Part shown: piece by piece, positions 42,891-51,715 of the stretch
How the letters are laid out: the number at the start of each line of letters is the position of its first letter
How positions within the stretch are numbered: the stretch's first letter is position 1
From: Tessaracoccus sp. OH4464_COT-324
Lineage (GTDB): Bacteria; Actinomycetota; Actinomycetes; Propionibacteriales; Propionibacteriaceae
Length of the DNA stretch: 64,000 bases
Assembly: GCF_003932855.1 (NCBI RefSeq)
Contig: NZ_RQYZ01000004.1
Coordinates: 101,622-165,621, forward strand
Direction: 5' to 3'
The notes under the pieces: generated by a model
The model's database searches: none
What the model saw: the letters and a program-made list of their open reading frames with translations, nothing else
What the model was told of the DNA's origin: nothing
Translations under genes and position numbers: made by a program

Positions 42891-44261
42891 ATGCGCCAGA
42901 TAATGCCTTTCATCGCAGCCACGCTGCTCGCCGCGTCGTGTTCACCTCAGGCGGCGGCACCGCCGGACCCCGCACCCGCCCACGCAGCCGGCGTGCAGCT
43001 GTTCCAGTACCCGTGGCCGAGCGTCGCCCGCCAGTGCAAGGACACCCTCGGCCCGAACGGCATCGGTTTCGTGCTCCTCTCCCCGGCCCAGGAGCACATC
43101 GCGGGGCCCCAATGGTGGACCAGCTACCAGCCGGTCAGCTACCGGATCGAGTCCAAGCTGGGCACGCGCGAGGAGTTCCGGCAGATGGTGCAGGACTGCC
43201 ACGACGCGGGCGTGCGGGTCGTCGCCGACGCCGTCATCAACCACATGGCCGGAATCGACTCCGGCACCGGCGTCGCTGGCAGCTCCTTCGAGCACTACAG
43301 CTACCCGGGCATCTACACCAGCGAGGACTTCCACCACTGCGGGCTGACCCCCAACGACGACATCGCTATCTACTCCGACCAGGCCCAGCTGCAAAACTGC
43401 GAGCTGGTAAACCTAGCCGACCTCGACACCAGCAGGCCGAACGTGCGCGAAACCATCGTCGGCTTTCTGAACGATCTGCGCTCCCTGGGCGTGGACGGCT
43501 TCCGCATCGACGCGGCAAAGCACATGAGCGCCGACGATGTGGCCGCCATCGTGGGCGCAGTCGAGGGTGAGCCGTTGATCATTAGCGAGGTGATCCGCGC
43601 CCACAACGAGCCGGTGCAACCGGAGGACTACCTCGGCTTCGGCGGGGTCTTTGCCTTCGGCTGGTCGAAGGATCTGGCGGGCGTGCTGCGCGGCGGATCG
43701 CTCGCCCCCGCCTTCCAACTGCGCGACGGCGCCGTACCCTCCGACAAGGCCTACACCTTCGTCGCCAATCACGACACCGAGCGCGCCGACCGGCACCTGA
43801 ACCCGCGCGACGAAGACCTCTTCCGGCTGGCCGAGCTGACGATGCTCGCCGGCGACTACGGAACACCGGTGCTGTACTCCGGCTACGCCTTCGACGACCG
43901 GGACGCCGGGCCGAGGCAGGACAACGGCCGGGTGCTCGACGTCGTCTGCCCCGAGCAGCAGTTCCGCTGCCTGACGCCCGAGGTGCTCGGCATGGCGAAG
44001 TGGCGCTCGCTGGTGGGGGCCGAGCCTATCCAAAACGTCACCTGGAACTCGCCGGTGCTGACGTTGGACCGCGGCGGCAAGGGGTTCTTGGCGCTGTCCA
44101 TCGCGGACGAGCCTAGGCCTTTCGAGGCCAGCACGGCGCTGCCGGACGGCGAATACTGCAACCTGGCCGCGCCCGACCAGTGCGGCTTCGTGGTTTCGGG
44201 CGGCAGGATTTCGGGCAGCGTCCCGCCCAAGAGCGCGGTGGCTCTCCACTCCGAGCGGTGA
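42891..44261 (+). CDS. Secreted GH13 alpha-amylase lipoprotein
   Basis: A 456-residue alpha-amylase anchored as a lipoprotein (lipobox LAASC). The core opens with GVQLFQYPWPSVA, like streptomycete amylases. All catalytic residues are present: nucleophile in GVDGFRIDAAKH (about 205), acid/base Glu in LIISEVIR (about 232) and transition-state Asp in FVANHDTERAD (about 295). VVADAVINHMAG is the calcium/substrate strand. It should hydrolyse alpha-1,4-glucans outside the cell. It overlaps the next gene as GTGA. Confidence 0.93.
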   Translation: MRQIMPFIAATLLAASCSPQAAAPPDPAPAHAAGVQLFQYPWPSVARQCKDTLGPNGIGFVLLSPAQEHIAGPQWWTSYQPVSYRIESKLGTREEFRQMVQDCHDAGVRVVADAVINHMAGIDSGTGVAGSSFEHYSYPGIYTSEDFHHCGLTPNDDIAIYSDQAQLQNCELVNLADLDTSRPNVRETIVGFLNDLRSLGVDGFRIDAAKHMSADDVAAIVGAVEGEPLIISEVIRAHNEPVQPEDYLGFGGVFAFGWSKDLAGVLRGGSLAPAFQLRDGAVPSDKAYTFVANHDTERADRHLNPRDEDLFRLAELTMLAGDYGTPVLYSGYAFDDRDAGPRQDNGRVLDVVCPEQQFRCLTPEVLGMAKWRSLVGAEPIQNVTWNSPVLTLDRGGKGFLALSIADEPRPFEASTALPDGEYCNLAAPDQCGFVVSGGRISGSVPPKSAVALHSER

Positions 44262-44917
44262 GTTCCCGCGGCCTGGTCCCGCTTCGTCGGGCGTACGAGG
44301 TGCTGGACGCGACGATCGACCCGGGCCGCTGGTGGCCTGCGGACACGCGCTTCGAGATCTTCGTCGGGGCGCTGCTCACCCACAACACCGCGTGGGCGAA
44401 TGTCGAGCGCTCCCTGGGGCAGCTACGCGCGGCGGGCCTGCTGGACGCGGCATCGCTGAGCGACGTTTCCGAGGCAGAGCTGCAAGAGCTGATCCGCCCG
44501 TCGGGGTTCATGGTCGCGAAGGCCCGCTATCTTCAGGGCGCTGCCCGATGGTTCGGTGCCCACGACGACGGCGCCCGCCTCCTGCCCGACGGACCGTTAC
44601 GCCGCCGGCTGCTGGAGTTGAGCGGCGTCGGCTTCGAGACGGCCGACGTGCTGCTGCTCTACGCCTACGAGCGGCCAGCATTCGTCTTCGATGCCTACGC
44701 GCGCCGCATGATCTCAGCCATCGGGGGCGGCACTTTCCGCAGCTATCCGGCCGCCCAGCGGGCGCTCGGCGGATGGGTTGATGACGCCGCCCTCAGCGTG
44801 GCCGAGCTGGCGCGCCTGCACGGGCTGATCGTCGAAGCCGGGAAACGGGCTGGTCCAGCTGGTTGGCCGGCGCTCTGGGCGGAGCTTTCCTCCACCCGGG
44901 AGACGACCAACCGCTGA
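44258..44917 (+). CDS. Endonuclease III-like HhH-GPD DNA glycosylase without Fe-S cluster
   Basis: A 219-residue base-excision-repair glycosylase. The helix-hairpin-helix and catalytic region read LLELSGVGFETADVLLLYAYERPAFVFDAYARRM. The conserved aspartate after the hairpin (VFD) is present, but the Nth lysine position (G-x-x-x-T) is Glu and there is no C-terminal cysteine quartet for a 4Fe-4S cluster. Length and layout resemble MagIII/HP0602-type 3-methyladenine glycosylases. GTG 44258 overlaps the amylase stop. Confidence 0.82.
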   Translation: MSSRGLVPLRRAYEVLDATIDPGRWWPADTRFEIFVGALLTHNTAWANVERSLGQLRAAGLLDAASLSDVSEAELQELIRPSGFMVAKARYLQGAARWFGAHDDGARLLPDGPLRRRLLELSGVGFETADVLLLYAYERPAFVFDAYARRMISAIGGGTFRSYPAAQRALGGWVDDAALSVAELARLHGLIVEAGKRAGPAGWPALWAELSSTRETTNR

Positions 44918-44959
44918 ACCAACCTGTCCCGGCCCTAAAGGACACACGCTCGGGTGATG

Positions 44960-45733
44960 TCAACCAGTCTGCGGTTGGCGAGCGACCCAGGACGCGAGAT
45001 CGACTCGCCGACCGATGCGATAATCCACAGCCACGCCCAGGAGAAGCATCAGCTGATTCAGCCAACCCATCGCGGCAGAAACCGCTTCGGGGGAGTCCGC
45101 CTCCGCCAGAAGCACCGCACACTGTGTCCCCATGGCCTGGCCCGCGAAGCACGACGCACCCCGCATCGGGACCATCAGGCCAGGATTGTCCGCAACCCGG
45201 TCGGTCGGTTTCTTAATCGGCAGCGGTCCTTGCTCGCCGTAGGCCACCCAGCCCTTGTTGGTGGGGGCTCCTGGTTCTCCCGAGCCCGTTTCTCGCCCTC
45301 CAAAGACAACCACGGACGACACGGGGCGCATAGAAATACCCAATGAACCGCCCAGGAGCGCATGGTAAGCGAGTTGCAGCCTGCCCGGCTCAGCAGAGTG
45401 CAGCCACACCAGTAGGTCGGCGTCCCCGTTGAAGCCTCCCAGGTCAAAGTATCCTCGCACCTCGACGCCGGTACTTTCCAGCGCTCTAGCTGTCTCGTCT
45501 GCGACATCGATGCCCGCCAGAAAGGCCATCTCGGTACGCAGAACCGTGAACATGGTGTATTCAGACAAGTAGGTGCCCCGATCCTTACGCTCCTCCGGCC
45601 CGGTTACCGGGTACTCTCCAACCACCGGTCTCCCCATCATCACCGCCTCTCCCAAGCTCCAGCCCCGGGCCTCCGGCCTCCGAGCGCCCTCCGACCCCAA
45701 CTGCTCATCCGGGTATGCTCTGTCAACGTTCAT
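44960..45733 (-). CDS. Chlorite dismutase/HemQ-fold protein lacking the usual heme histidines
   Basis: A 257-residue protein. The segment GYFDLGGFNGDADLLVWLHS followed by LQLAYHALLGGSLG matches the N-terminal half of HemQ/chlorite-dismutase proteins, and the end YRIGRRVDLASWVARQ matches their C-terminus. Between them, the A-L-H-R-P block and the later E-H-G block that carry heme-ligand histidines in actinobacterial HemQ are replaced and shortened. It is therefore a divergent homologue, possibly without heme decarboxylase activity. It lies downstream of hemA on the same strand, 180 bp apart. ATG 45733 is favoured (AAAGGG 8 nt upstream) over ATG 45739. Confidence 0.65.
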   Translation of the reverse strand: MNVDRAYPDEQLGSEGARRPEARGWSLGEAVMMGRPVVGEYPVTGPEERKDRGTYLSEYTMFTVLRTEMAFLAGIDVADETARALESTGVEVRGYFDLGGFNGDADLLVWLHSAEPGRLQLAYHALLGGSLGISMRPVSSVVVFGGRETGSGEPGAPTNKGWVAYGEQGPLPIKKPTDRVADNPGLMVPMRGASCFAGQAMGTQCAVLLAEADSPEAVSAAMGWLNQLMLLLGVAVDYRIGRRVDLASWVARQPQTG

Positions 45734-45913
45734 TTCCATGTCCCTTTCTCAACGGTTTTCCATTCGACTGTCCGCCAGCGTATTCAGCCCGACAGCACCC
45801 AAAGGGGTTTTCCACAGCTCCGCGCAGTCCGGGGTGAGGACTGGAAGATTTTGCCGCCTGGTTGGGGAAAACTCCGCTCAGCAGCCGGCTTACGAGGCAG
45901 CCCTGCTAAGGGG

Positions 45914-47134
45914 TCACCGCGCCGTTTCGGCCCCCGTATTCTGGCCATCGGCAGCACCCGGCCAGGTCAGCGAACCGATCCCACACAGCTCATCCAGCGC
46001 AGCCAGGTATTCCTCCGCCCGCCCCTCCTCGGCAGCCTGCCGGGCCCGCGCCGACGGGACGTGCAACAGCCTCGTGGCGAGCCGCCGCAGGGAGTGCGCC
46101 ACATCGTCGCGGGACAGGGGACGATTGGGCAGCCTGCCCAACTCGTCCTCCACCAGCATCAACGCCACTTCCCGCAGCGTCGCGACGGCGTGGTCGACGG
46201 CCCGCGAGCGCAGCCGGGCCAGCGCGTTCGCGATGCCCTGCTCCACGAGCGCCTCGGCCTGAGCTGAGTCGTGCGCATAGCGCGGCTGAATGGCGGCCTG
46301 GATCGCCGCCAGATCGACCACGCTCACCCCCTCGACCCGATCCACCAGCCGGTCCACATCCCGATTGAGCGACAGATCCAGCAGCTTCATCCCCGCCCGC
46401 ACGTGGTGCGGGAAAACCACCGGCCCCCGTCCCCGGCAGGTGACGACGAGATCCGCGCCCGGCAGCTCCTGGCTGAGGTCCGTCACTGCGGCCACCCGGT
46501 GGCGGCGCGCAAACTCGCCCGCGCGCCCACTGGCGGAATGCACGACGATGTCCCCCGCACCGCGCGCCCGGAGCGCCGCCACGACGGCACCCGCATAGGC
46601 ACCCGTGCCCAGGATCAGCACCCGCGCCCGCGACCAGTCGGGCAGCTCGACGAGCCGCAGCCCCTCGTTCACCACCGACCGGCCCGCGGAATCAAGGTTG
46701 GTGCGATTGGCCACCAGCCGCGACGTCTTCAGCGCCTCCTCAACAACGATGTTCAGCGCCTGCGACGACCGCCCGGCCTCCTGCGCGTCGCCCAGCGCTC
46801 GCCGCAGCTGGCCGGAAATCTCCCGCTCACCAACCACCATCGAACTCAGGCCCGCAGCGACGGAAAAGACATGCCGCAGCGCGCCCTCCCCCTGAAAGAC
46901 GTCCCAGTCCGGCGGCACGTCGAAATGCCCATCCACCACCATCCGCAGCCAGCCGAGGGCCGCGTCGCCCTCCATCAGCAGTTCGACACGATTGCACGTC
47001 GCGAGCAGGGTGACCCCCGAAACCCCAGGCTGGTCACGCACGCACGCGGCCAGGCCGTCGAGCTGCTGGCTGATCCGCTCAACCTCCGACAGCCCTTGCC
47101 TGTCGTGCTGGATGGAGAACACTCTGATGGCCAT
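45914..47134 (-). CDS. hemA: Glutamyl-tRNA reductase
   Basis: A 406-residue enzyme that reduces Glu-tRNA to glutamate-1-semialdehyde with NADPH, the first committed step of the C5 tetrapyrrole pathway. The nucleophilic cysteine is in LLATCNRVELLM. The NADPH domain contains ILGTGAYAGAVVAALRARG, and a central block GEREISGQLRRALGDA plus a C-terminal dimerisation helix region complete the usual layout. It is divergent from the hemCD operon across a 48-bp gap. HemL, which uses its product, is at the end of that operon. Confidence 0.95.
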   Translation of the reverse strand: MAIRVFSIQHDRQGLSEVERISQQLDGLAACVRDQPGVSGVTLLATCNRVELLMEGDAALGWLRMVVDGHFDVPPDWDVFQGEGALRHVFSVAAGLSSMVVGEREISGQLRRALGDAQEAGRSSQALNIVVEEALKTSRLVANRTNLDSAGRSVVNEGLRLVELPDWSRARVLILGTGAYAGAVVAALRARGAGDIVVHSASGRAGEFARRHRVAAVTDLSQELPGADLVVTCRGRGPVVFPHHVRAGMKLLDLSLNRDVDRLVDRVEGVSVVDLAAIQAAIQPRYAHDSAQAEALVEQGIANALARLRSRAVDHAVATLREVALMLVEDELGRLPNRPLSRDDVAHSLRRLATRLLHVPSARARQAAEEGRAEEYLAALDELCGIGSLTWPGAADGQNTGAETAR

Positions 47135-47145
47135 GTCGCCGCCTA

Positions 47146-47175
47146 TTCAACCACCTTCCCCTGGTTTGGCAGAAT
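47146..47175 (+). promoter_or_regulatory. Promoter of the hemCD operon
   Basis: TTCAAC (47146-47151), an 18-bp spacer and CAGAAT (47170-47175). The -10-like hexamer ends exactly 7 nt before the ATG of a 24-codon ORF at 47183. The mRNA would therefore begin at or near that ATG and hemCD itself would have a leader of about 70 nt. Confidence 0.5.
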
Positions 47176-47182
47176 CGCTTGC

Positions 47183-47257
47183 ATGAGCCTGCACCGCCCC
47201 GCAATCCACCCGACTCACATACCCCACGCCCACCCGCACGCCCGGGGTGCCCGGTGA
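47183..47257 (+). CDS. 24-residue histidine-rich leader ORF upstream of hemCD
   Basis: ATG 47183 starts a 24-codon frame ending in TGA 47255-47257, which overlaps the hemCD GTG start (GTGA). Six of 24 residues are histidine, clustered in the second half (IHPTHIPHAHPH), and the rest are rich in proline and arginine. Promoter-like elements place the transcript start at its ATG. The overlap would couple its translation to hemCD. It is too short for family assignment. A regulatory leader-peptide role is inference. Confidence 0.5.
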   Translation: MSLHRPAIHPTHIPHAHPHARGAR

Positions 47258-48864
47258 GGCTACGTCTGGGCACGCGCGGGTCAGCGCTGGCCGTCGCCCA
47301 ATCCGAGTCCGTGGCCCAGCTGCTCCGCTCGCGCGGCCACGACGTGGAACTGGTCCGGATCAAGACCCGCGGCGACATGGAACGCGGCTCGCTGACCAGG
47401 CTGGGCACTCTCGGCGTGTTCGCCGCCGAGCTGCGCACCGCGATCCTCGACGGCCGGTGCGACTTCGCGGTGCACTCGCTGAAGGACCTACCCACCGCTC
47501 CCGTCCCCGGATTAACCATCGCCGCGATCCCCGGCCGCGAAGACCCCCGCGACGCGCTCGTCGCCGGCGGCCAGCGACTGGCGGAGCTGCCCGCTGGCGC
47601 CGCCGTCGGCACTGGCTCGCCGCGGAGGGTGGCCCAGCTGCGAGCGCTGCGCCCCGACCTGCGGTTCGTCGATGTGCGGGGCAACATCGGCACCCGGCTG
47701 GCGCGCGTCGCCGACGATGACCTGGCGGCGGTGGTGCTAGCCGCGGCGGGCCTGCGCCGCCTCGGCTTCGATCACCTGATCGACGAGCTGCTGCCCATCA
47801 TCGGCGCCCCCGGGCAGGGGGCCCTGGCGCTAGAGTGCCGCGCGGACGCCGACGATGTGCTCGCCCAGCTGCGACCCCTCGACGACGCCCGGGCCCGACT
47901 CGCCGTCGAGGAGGAGCGTGCCGTGCTGGCGCTGCTCGGCGGGGGCTGTGCCGCGCCGATCGCCGCCACCGCCGTCGACGGTGTCCTCTCCGCCGCGGTG
48001 TCCTCCCTCGACGGCGCCGCGTCGGCTCGCGCCGTGGTGCCGCTGCGCGTCGGGGCCGGGCGCGAGGCGGTTCAGCAGCTGCGCGCGGCGGGTGCCGAGC
48101 TGGTGGCCGACCTGCGCGCTACCCGGCCATCAAGGCTGGCCGAGCTGCACGACGACGAGTCGCTGTGGCTGGGCGACGGTTCGCTGGCGGGCATGCAGGT
48201 GCTGCTGCCCCGCGAGGAGGGCGCACTGGCCGACGGCCTGCGCGCGGCGGGCGCGGAGGTGACGTGCTGCCCGGTGCTGGAGACGGTCGTCCTCGCCACT
48301 CCCGAGGTGCTGGCGGCCGATTGGGTGGTGTTCACGTCGCCCAGGGGCGTCGCGCTGCTGGACCGCGGGCCGACGCGGGTGGCGGGCCGGATCGCGGCGG
48401 TCGGGGGCGCCACCGCCCGCGCGCTCACCAGCCGCGGGTACGCCGTGGACCTGTGCCCCGAGGGCGCCAGCAGCGCGGCGGCCCTGCTGACCCTCTGGCC
48501 CGCGGGCTCCGGCCGGGTGCTGCTTCCCGGCTCCGCCCGCTCCGGCCCCGAGCTGGCCGAGGGCCTCAGCCGGAGGGGATACACCGTCGAGCGGCTGGCC
48601 ACCTACGACGTCCATGCGGCGGCCACGGTTCCCGAGCCGGTGGTGGCGGCTTGGCGGCGGGGCGACTTCGACGCGGTCGTCATCACCTCGGGCTCCGTGG
48701 GCGAGGCCTTCAGTGAGCTGTTCGGGTGGCACGACACCCCCGTCGTGGCCTTCGGGCCGCCGTCCGCGGAGGCGCTGCGCGCGGCCGGGGTGCCCGTGGC
48801 CGGCACCGCACCCACCCAGGATCCCCAGGGCGTGGCCGCCGCGCTCGCCCGCCTGCCCGACTGA
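47254..48864 (+). CDS. hemCD: Fused porphobilinogen deaminase / uroporphyrinogen-III synthase
   Basis: A 536-residue fusion. Residues 1 to about 300 are HemC: RLGTRGSALAVAQ at the start, the catalytic-aspartate block DFAVHSLKDLPT, and the dipyrromethane-cofactor cysteine in LLGGGCAAPIAA. From about 310 a HemD domain follows (VLLPREEGALADGLRAAG onward, with VVFTSPRG and VVITSGSV). Together they turn four porphobilinogens into uroporphyrinogen III. GTG 47254 fits the first HemC strand; the frame upstream to 47179 encodes Pro-rich sequence unlike HemC. It overlaps the histidine-rich leader ORF. Confidence 0.93.
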   Translation: MRLRLGTRGSALAVAQSESVAQLLRSRGHDVELVRIKTRGDMERGSLTRLGTLGVFAAELRTAILDGRCDFAVHSLKDLPTAPVPGLTIAAIPGREDPRDALVAGGQRLAELPAGAAVGTGSPRRVAQLRALRPDLRFVDVRGNIGTRLARVADDDLAAVVLAAAGLRRLGFDHLIDELLPIIGAPGQGALALECRADADDVLAQLRPLDDARARLAVEEERAVLALLGGGCAAPIAATAVDGVLSAAVSSLDGAASARAVVPLRVGAGREAVQQLRAAGAELVADLRATRPSRLAELHDDESLWLGDGSLAGMQVLLPREEGALADGLRAAGAEVTCCPVLETVVLATPEVLAADWVVFTSPRGVALLDRGPTRVAGRIAAVGGATARALTSRGYAVDLCPEGASSAAALLTLWPAGSGRVLLPGSARSGPELAEGLSRRGYTVERLATYDVHAAATVPEPVVAAWRRGDFDAVVITSGSVGEAFSELFGWHDTPVVAFGPPSAEALRAAGVPVAGTAPTQDPQGVAAALARLPD

Positions 48865-48899
48865 ATCGCTCGGGCCGCGGCCACCGACCGGCTGCCGAG

Positions 48900-48905
48900 T
48901 AGGCT
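48900..48905 (+). promoter_or_regulatory. -10 element TAGGCT of hemB
   Basis: TAGGCT ends 6 nt before the hemB ATG with no ribosome site, giving hemB-hemL a likely leaderless promoter of their own within the heme operon. Confidence 0.55.
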
Positions 48906-48911
48906 GACCCC

Positions 48912-49877
48912 ATGCCGATCCCGATGCGCCCGCGCCGCCTGCGCCGCACCCCAGCCCTGCGTCGCCTCGTTCGTGAGGTGGAGTTGCGGCCCGCCCAGCT
49001 CGTCCTACCCGTGTTCGTCGCCGAGCGGGAGGGCCCCATCGACTCGATGCCCGGGGTTCGCCGGCACACCGTGTCGGGGGTGGCCCGCGTCGCGGAGCAG
49101 GTGGCGGCCGCCGGGCTCGGCGGCATCATGCTGTTCGGGGTGCCCGACGACGACGCCAAGGACGAGCTGGGCTCCGCGGCCTGGGCAGCCGACGGCATCC
49201 TGCAGCGCGGGTTGCGCGCGGTGAGCGACGCCGTGGGCGGCGAAACCGTGGTGTTCGCGGACACCTGCCTGGACGAGTTCACCTCCCACGGCCATTGCGG
49301 GTTGCTGACCGACGGCGTGGTAGACAACGACGCGACGCTGCCCGCCTATGTGGCGATGGCGCTGGCCCAGGCGGAGGCGGGCGCCGACGTGGTGTCGCCG
49401 TCGGGGATGATGGACGGCCAGGTGGCGGCGATCCGCGCTGGCCTCGACGACGCGGGCTGCACGCACACCGCGATCCTCGCCTACGCTGCGAAGTACGCTT
49501 CGGGGTTCTATGGCCCGTTCCGGGAAGCCGTCGCCTCGACCCTCACCGGCGACCGCCGCACCTACCAGCAAGATCCCGCGAACCGCCGCGAGGGGCTCCG
49601 GGAGGCCGAGCTGGACCTCGCCGAGGGCGCGGACATCGTGCTCGTGAAACCCGCGGGCTACTATCTCGACGTGCTGAGCGACGTGGCGCGCCTTTCTCGG
49701 GTACCGGTGGCGGCCTATCAGGTCTCCGGAGAGTACTCGATGATCGAGGCGGCCGCGGAGCGCGGCTGGCTCGACCGCAGGGCCGCTATCTGCGAGTCTG
49801 TCACCGCGATCGTACGTGCGGGGGCAGACATCGTACTCACCTACTGGGGATTGGAGTTGGCCCAATGGCTGAAGTGA
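48912..49877 (+). CDS. hemB: Porphobilinogen synthase (delta-aminolevulinate dehydratase)
   Basis: A 321-residue enzyme condensing two 5-aminolevulinates. The active-site lysines lie in [16 protein letters not shown] and [12 protein letters not shown]. The metal site reads [14 protein letters not shown]: two of the three zinc cysteines are present and the middle one is Asp, a pattern between zinc- and magnesium-type enzymes. The remaining blocks ([20 protein letters not shown]) are standard. It lies 47 bp after hemCD and overlaps hemL by 13 nt. Confidence 0.95.
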   Translation: MPIPMRPRRLRRTPALRRLVREVELRPAQLVLPVFVAEREGPIDSMPGVRRHTVSGVARVAEQVAAAGLGGIMLFGVPDDDAKDELGSAAWAADGILQRGLRAVSDAVGGETVVFADTCLDEFTSHGHCGLLTDGVVDNDATLPAYVAMALAQAEAGADVVSPSGMMDGQVAAIRAGLDDAGCTHTAILAYAAKYASGFYGPFREAVASTLTGDRRTYQQDPANRREGLREAELDLAEGADIVLVKPAGYYLDVLSDVARLSRVPVAAYQVSGEYSMIEAAAERGWLDRRAAICESVTAIVRAGADIVLTYWGLELAQWLK

Positions 49878-51160
49878 TCGACACGGCGCAGCTCTTTCAC
49901 AGGGCGCAGCAGGTCATCCCGGGCGGGGTTTCTTCCCCGGTGCGGGCCTTCGGGTCGGTGGGCGGCACCCCGCTGTTCGTCTCCGCCGCGAAGGGCCCGT
50001 ACATCTACGACGTGAACGGCCAGCAGTACGTGGATCTGGTGTGTTCTTGGGGGCCCGCGCTGCTCGGGCACGCACACCCCGACGTGGTATCGGCCGTGCA
50101 GGAGGCCGCCGCCCACGGCCTGTCCTTCGGCGCCCCGACGAGCGCAGAGGTCGAGTTGGCGGAGTTGATCCGCGCCCGGGTGCCGGTGGCGGAGCAGGTG
50201 CGTTTCGTGTCCACCGGCACGGAGGCCACGATGACGGCCATCCGGTTGGCGCGCGGCGCCACCGGGCGCGACAAGATCGTCAAGTTCTCCGGCTGCTACC
50301 ACGGCCACTCCGACGCGCTGCTGTCCGCCGCCGGTTCCGGGCTGGCGACGCAAGGGCTGCCAGGCTCCGCCGGGGTGACGACGGCCGCGGCGGCCGACAC
50401 CATCGTCGTGGAGTACAACGACTTCTCCCAGCTGGAGGCGGTGTTCGCCGAGTGCGGCGAGGAGATCGCGTGCGTCATCACGGAGGCCGCGCCCGCCAAC
50501 ATGGGGGTCGTCGCGCCCGCCGAGGGGTTCAACCTGGCCCTTCAGCGACTCTGCCGAGCGCACGGCGCGCTGTTCATCGTCGACGAGGTGCTCACCGGTT
50601 TCCGGGTGAGCCCGTCGGGCTGGCTGGGGATCGAGCCTGACCTGGCCCCCGATCTCGTCACGTTCGGCAAGGTGGTGGGCGGTGGCATGCCGCTGGCGGC
50701 GCTCGCCGGTCGCTCGGCGGTGATGCAGCTGCTGGCTCCCGTGGGGCCGGTGTACCAGGCGGGCACACTCTCCGGGAATCCGCTGGCCACCGCCGCGGGC
50801 ATCGCGACGCTGCGGCTGGCCACGGAGGGTGTCTACGAGCGGGTGGACCACGCGGCCGCGGAGCTGAGCGGAGCGGTTTCATCCGAGCTGACGGCGGCGT
50901 CGGTGCCGCACGTGGTGTCCACGGCGGGCAACCTGTTTTCCGTGTTTTTCCGCGAGGGGCCGGTACGCAACTACGTCGACGCGCGCGCCCAGGACACCGC
51001 CGCCTTCGGCCGATTCTTCCACGCGATGCTGGACGCGGGCGTGGCGCTGCCCCCGTCGGCTTTCGAGTCGTGGTTTGTCTCCGCGACCCATGACGAGCGG
51101 GTGCTTGAGCGCGTCTCCGACGCCCTGCCGGCCGCCGCGCGGGCGGCCGCTAAGGGCTGA
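49865..51160 (+). CDS. hemL: Glutamate-1-semialdehyde 2,1-aminomutase
   Basis: A 431-residue PLP enzyme that converts glutamate-1-semialdehyde, the HemA product, to 5-aminolevulinate, the HemB substrate. The start [13 protein letters not shown] is the family signature. PLP contacts include [17 protein letters not shown] and [12 protein letters not shown], with the Schiff-base lysine in [19 protein letters not shown] 49865 lies inside the end of hemB (GGAG 9 nt upstream), so the longer frame from 49295 is spurious. The gene is convergent with resA, 3 bp apart. Confidence 0.96.
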   Translation: MAEVIDTAQLFHRAQQVIPGGVSSPVRAFGSVGGTPLFVSAAKGPYIYDVNGQQYVDLVCSWGPALLGHAHPDVVSAVQEAAAHGLSFGAPTSAEVELAELIRARVPVAEQVRFVSTGTEATMTAIRLARGATGRDKIVKFSGCYHGHSDALLSAAGSGLATQGLPGSAGVTTAAAADTIVVEYNDFSQLEAVFAECGEEIACVITEAAPANMGVVAPAEGFNLALQRLCRAHGALFIVDEVLTGFRVSPSGWLGIEPDLAPDLVTFGKVVGGGMPLAALAGRSAVMQLLAPVGPVYQAGTLSGNPLATAAGIATLRLATEGVYERVDHAAAELSGAVSSELTAASVPHVVSTAGNLFSVFFREGPVRNYVDARAQDTAAFGRFFHAMLDAGVALPPSAFESWFVSATHDERVLERVSDALPAAARAAAKG

Positions 51161-51163
51161 CGG

Positions 51164-51715
51164 TCAGCGCTTGCCCAGCAGCCCGTCGAGGCGGGCGGCG
51201 ATATCCTTTTTGCCGAGCGCCCCGAACGCCACGTCGCGGACCGTGCCGCTGGCGTCGATGAAGTAGTGCGTGGGGATTGACCGGACCCCGTAGGCGGCCG
51301 CCAGCTTCTGCTCCGGGTCGGGGATCGCCGCGAAGGTGAGCCCGACCCGCTTGGCGTAGTCGCGCACCTTCTCCTCGTCCTCCCCGAGGTAGACCGCGAC
51401 GACGTTCACCTCACCCAGCTCAGCCGCCTCCTGGATATCCGGCGCTTCGACGCGGCACTGCTGACACCAAGAGGCCATGAACACCAGCCAAACGGGTTTG
51501 CCCGCCCGAAGGGCGGGTGCGCCGTCAAGGGTCGGCGCCGAGAAGGGCGGCGCCGGTTGCCCCACCTTGGGCGCGGGCTGGGCGCCCGCGACGCTCACGA
51601 CGTTGCTGGCGGGCGCATGGTCGCCCACCACCCAGCGGCCGACCAGCAGTGCCCCCGCGACGAGCAGCACCAGCGCAACCACCCCCGCAACGGGGAACTT
51701 TTTCCCGGCCATCAT
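51164..51715 (-). CDS. resA: ResA-like thiol-disulfide oxidoreductase
   Basis: A 183-residue membrane-anchored thioredoxin-fold protein: one N-terminal transmembrane segment, then an extracytoplasmic domain with the redox motif FMASWCQQCRVEAPD and cis-proline region GVRSIPTHYFID. It should keep the CxxCH cysteines of apocytochromes c reduced for heme attachment. ATG 51715 overlaps the ccsA stop; the longer frame to 51901 is antisense-free extension without homology. Last gene of the nrf/ccs operon. Confidence 0.9.
   Translation of the reverse strand: MMAGKKFPVAGVVALVLLVAGALLVGRWVVGDHAPASNVVSVAGAQPAPKVGQPAPPFSAPTLDGAPALRAGKPVWLVFMASWCQQCRVEAPDIQEAAELGEVNVVAVYLGEDEEKVRDYAKRVGLTFAAIPDPEQKLAAAYGVRSIPTHYFIDASGTVRDVAFGALGKKDIAARLDGLLGKR

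Noticed and set aside
48912..49877. Unusual metal site of HemB (Cys-Asp-Cys) as a novelty
   Set aside because: Similar C-L-D-E-F...H-G-H-C sequences are, to my knowledge, common in actinobacterial HemB, so it is noted in the gene entry only.
51156..51168. Inverted repeat GCTGA-CGG-TCAGC between hemL and resA as a terminator
   Set aside because: It arises from the two facing stop codons, is only 5 bp long and has no T tract.
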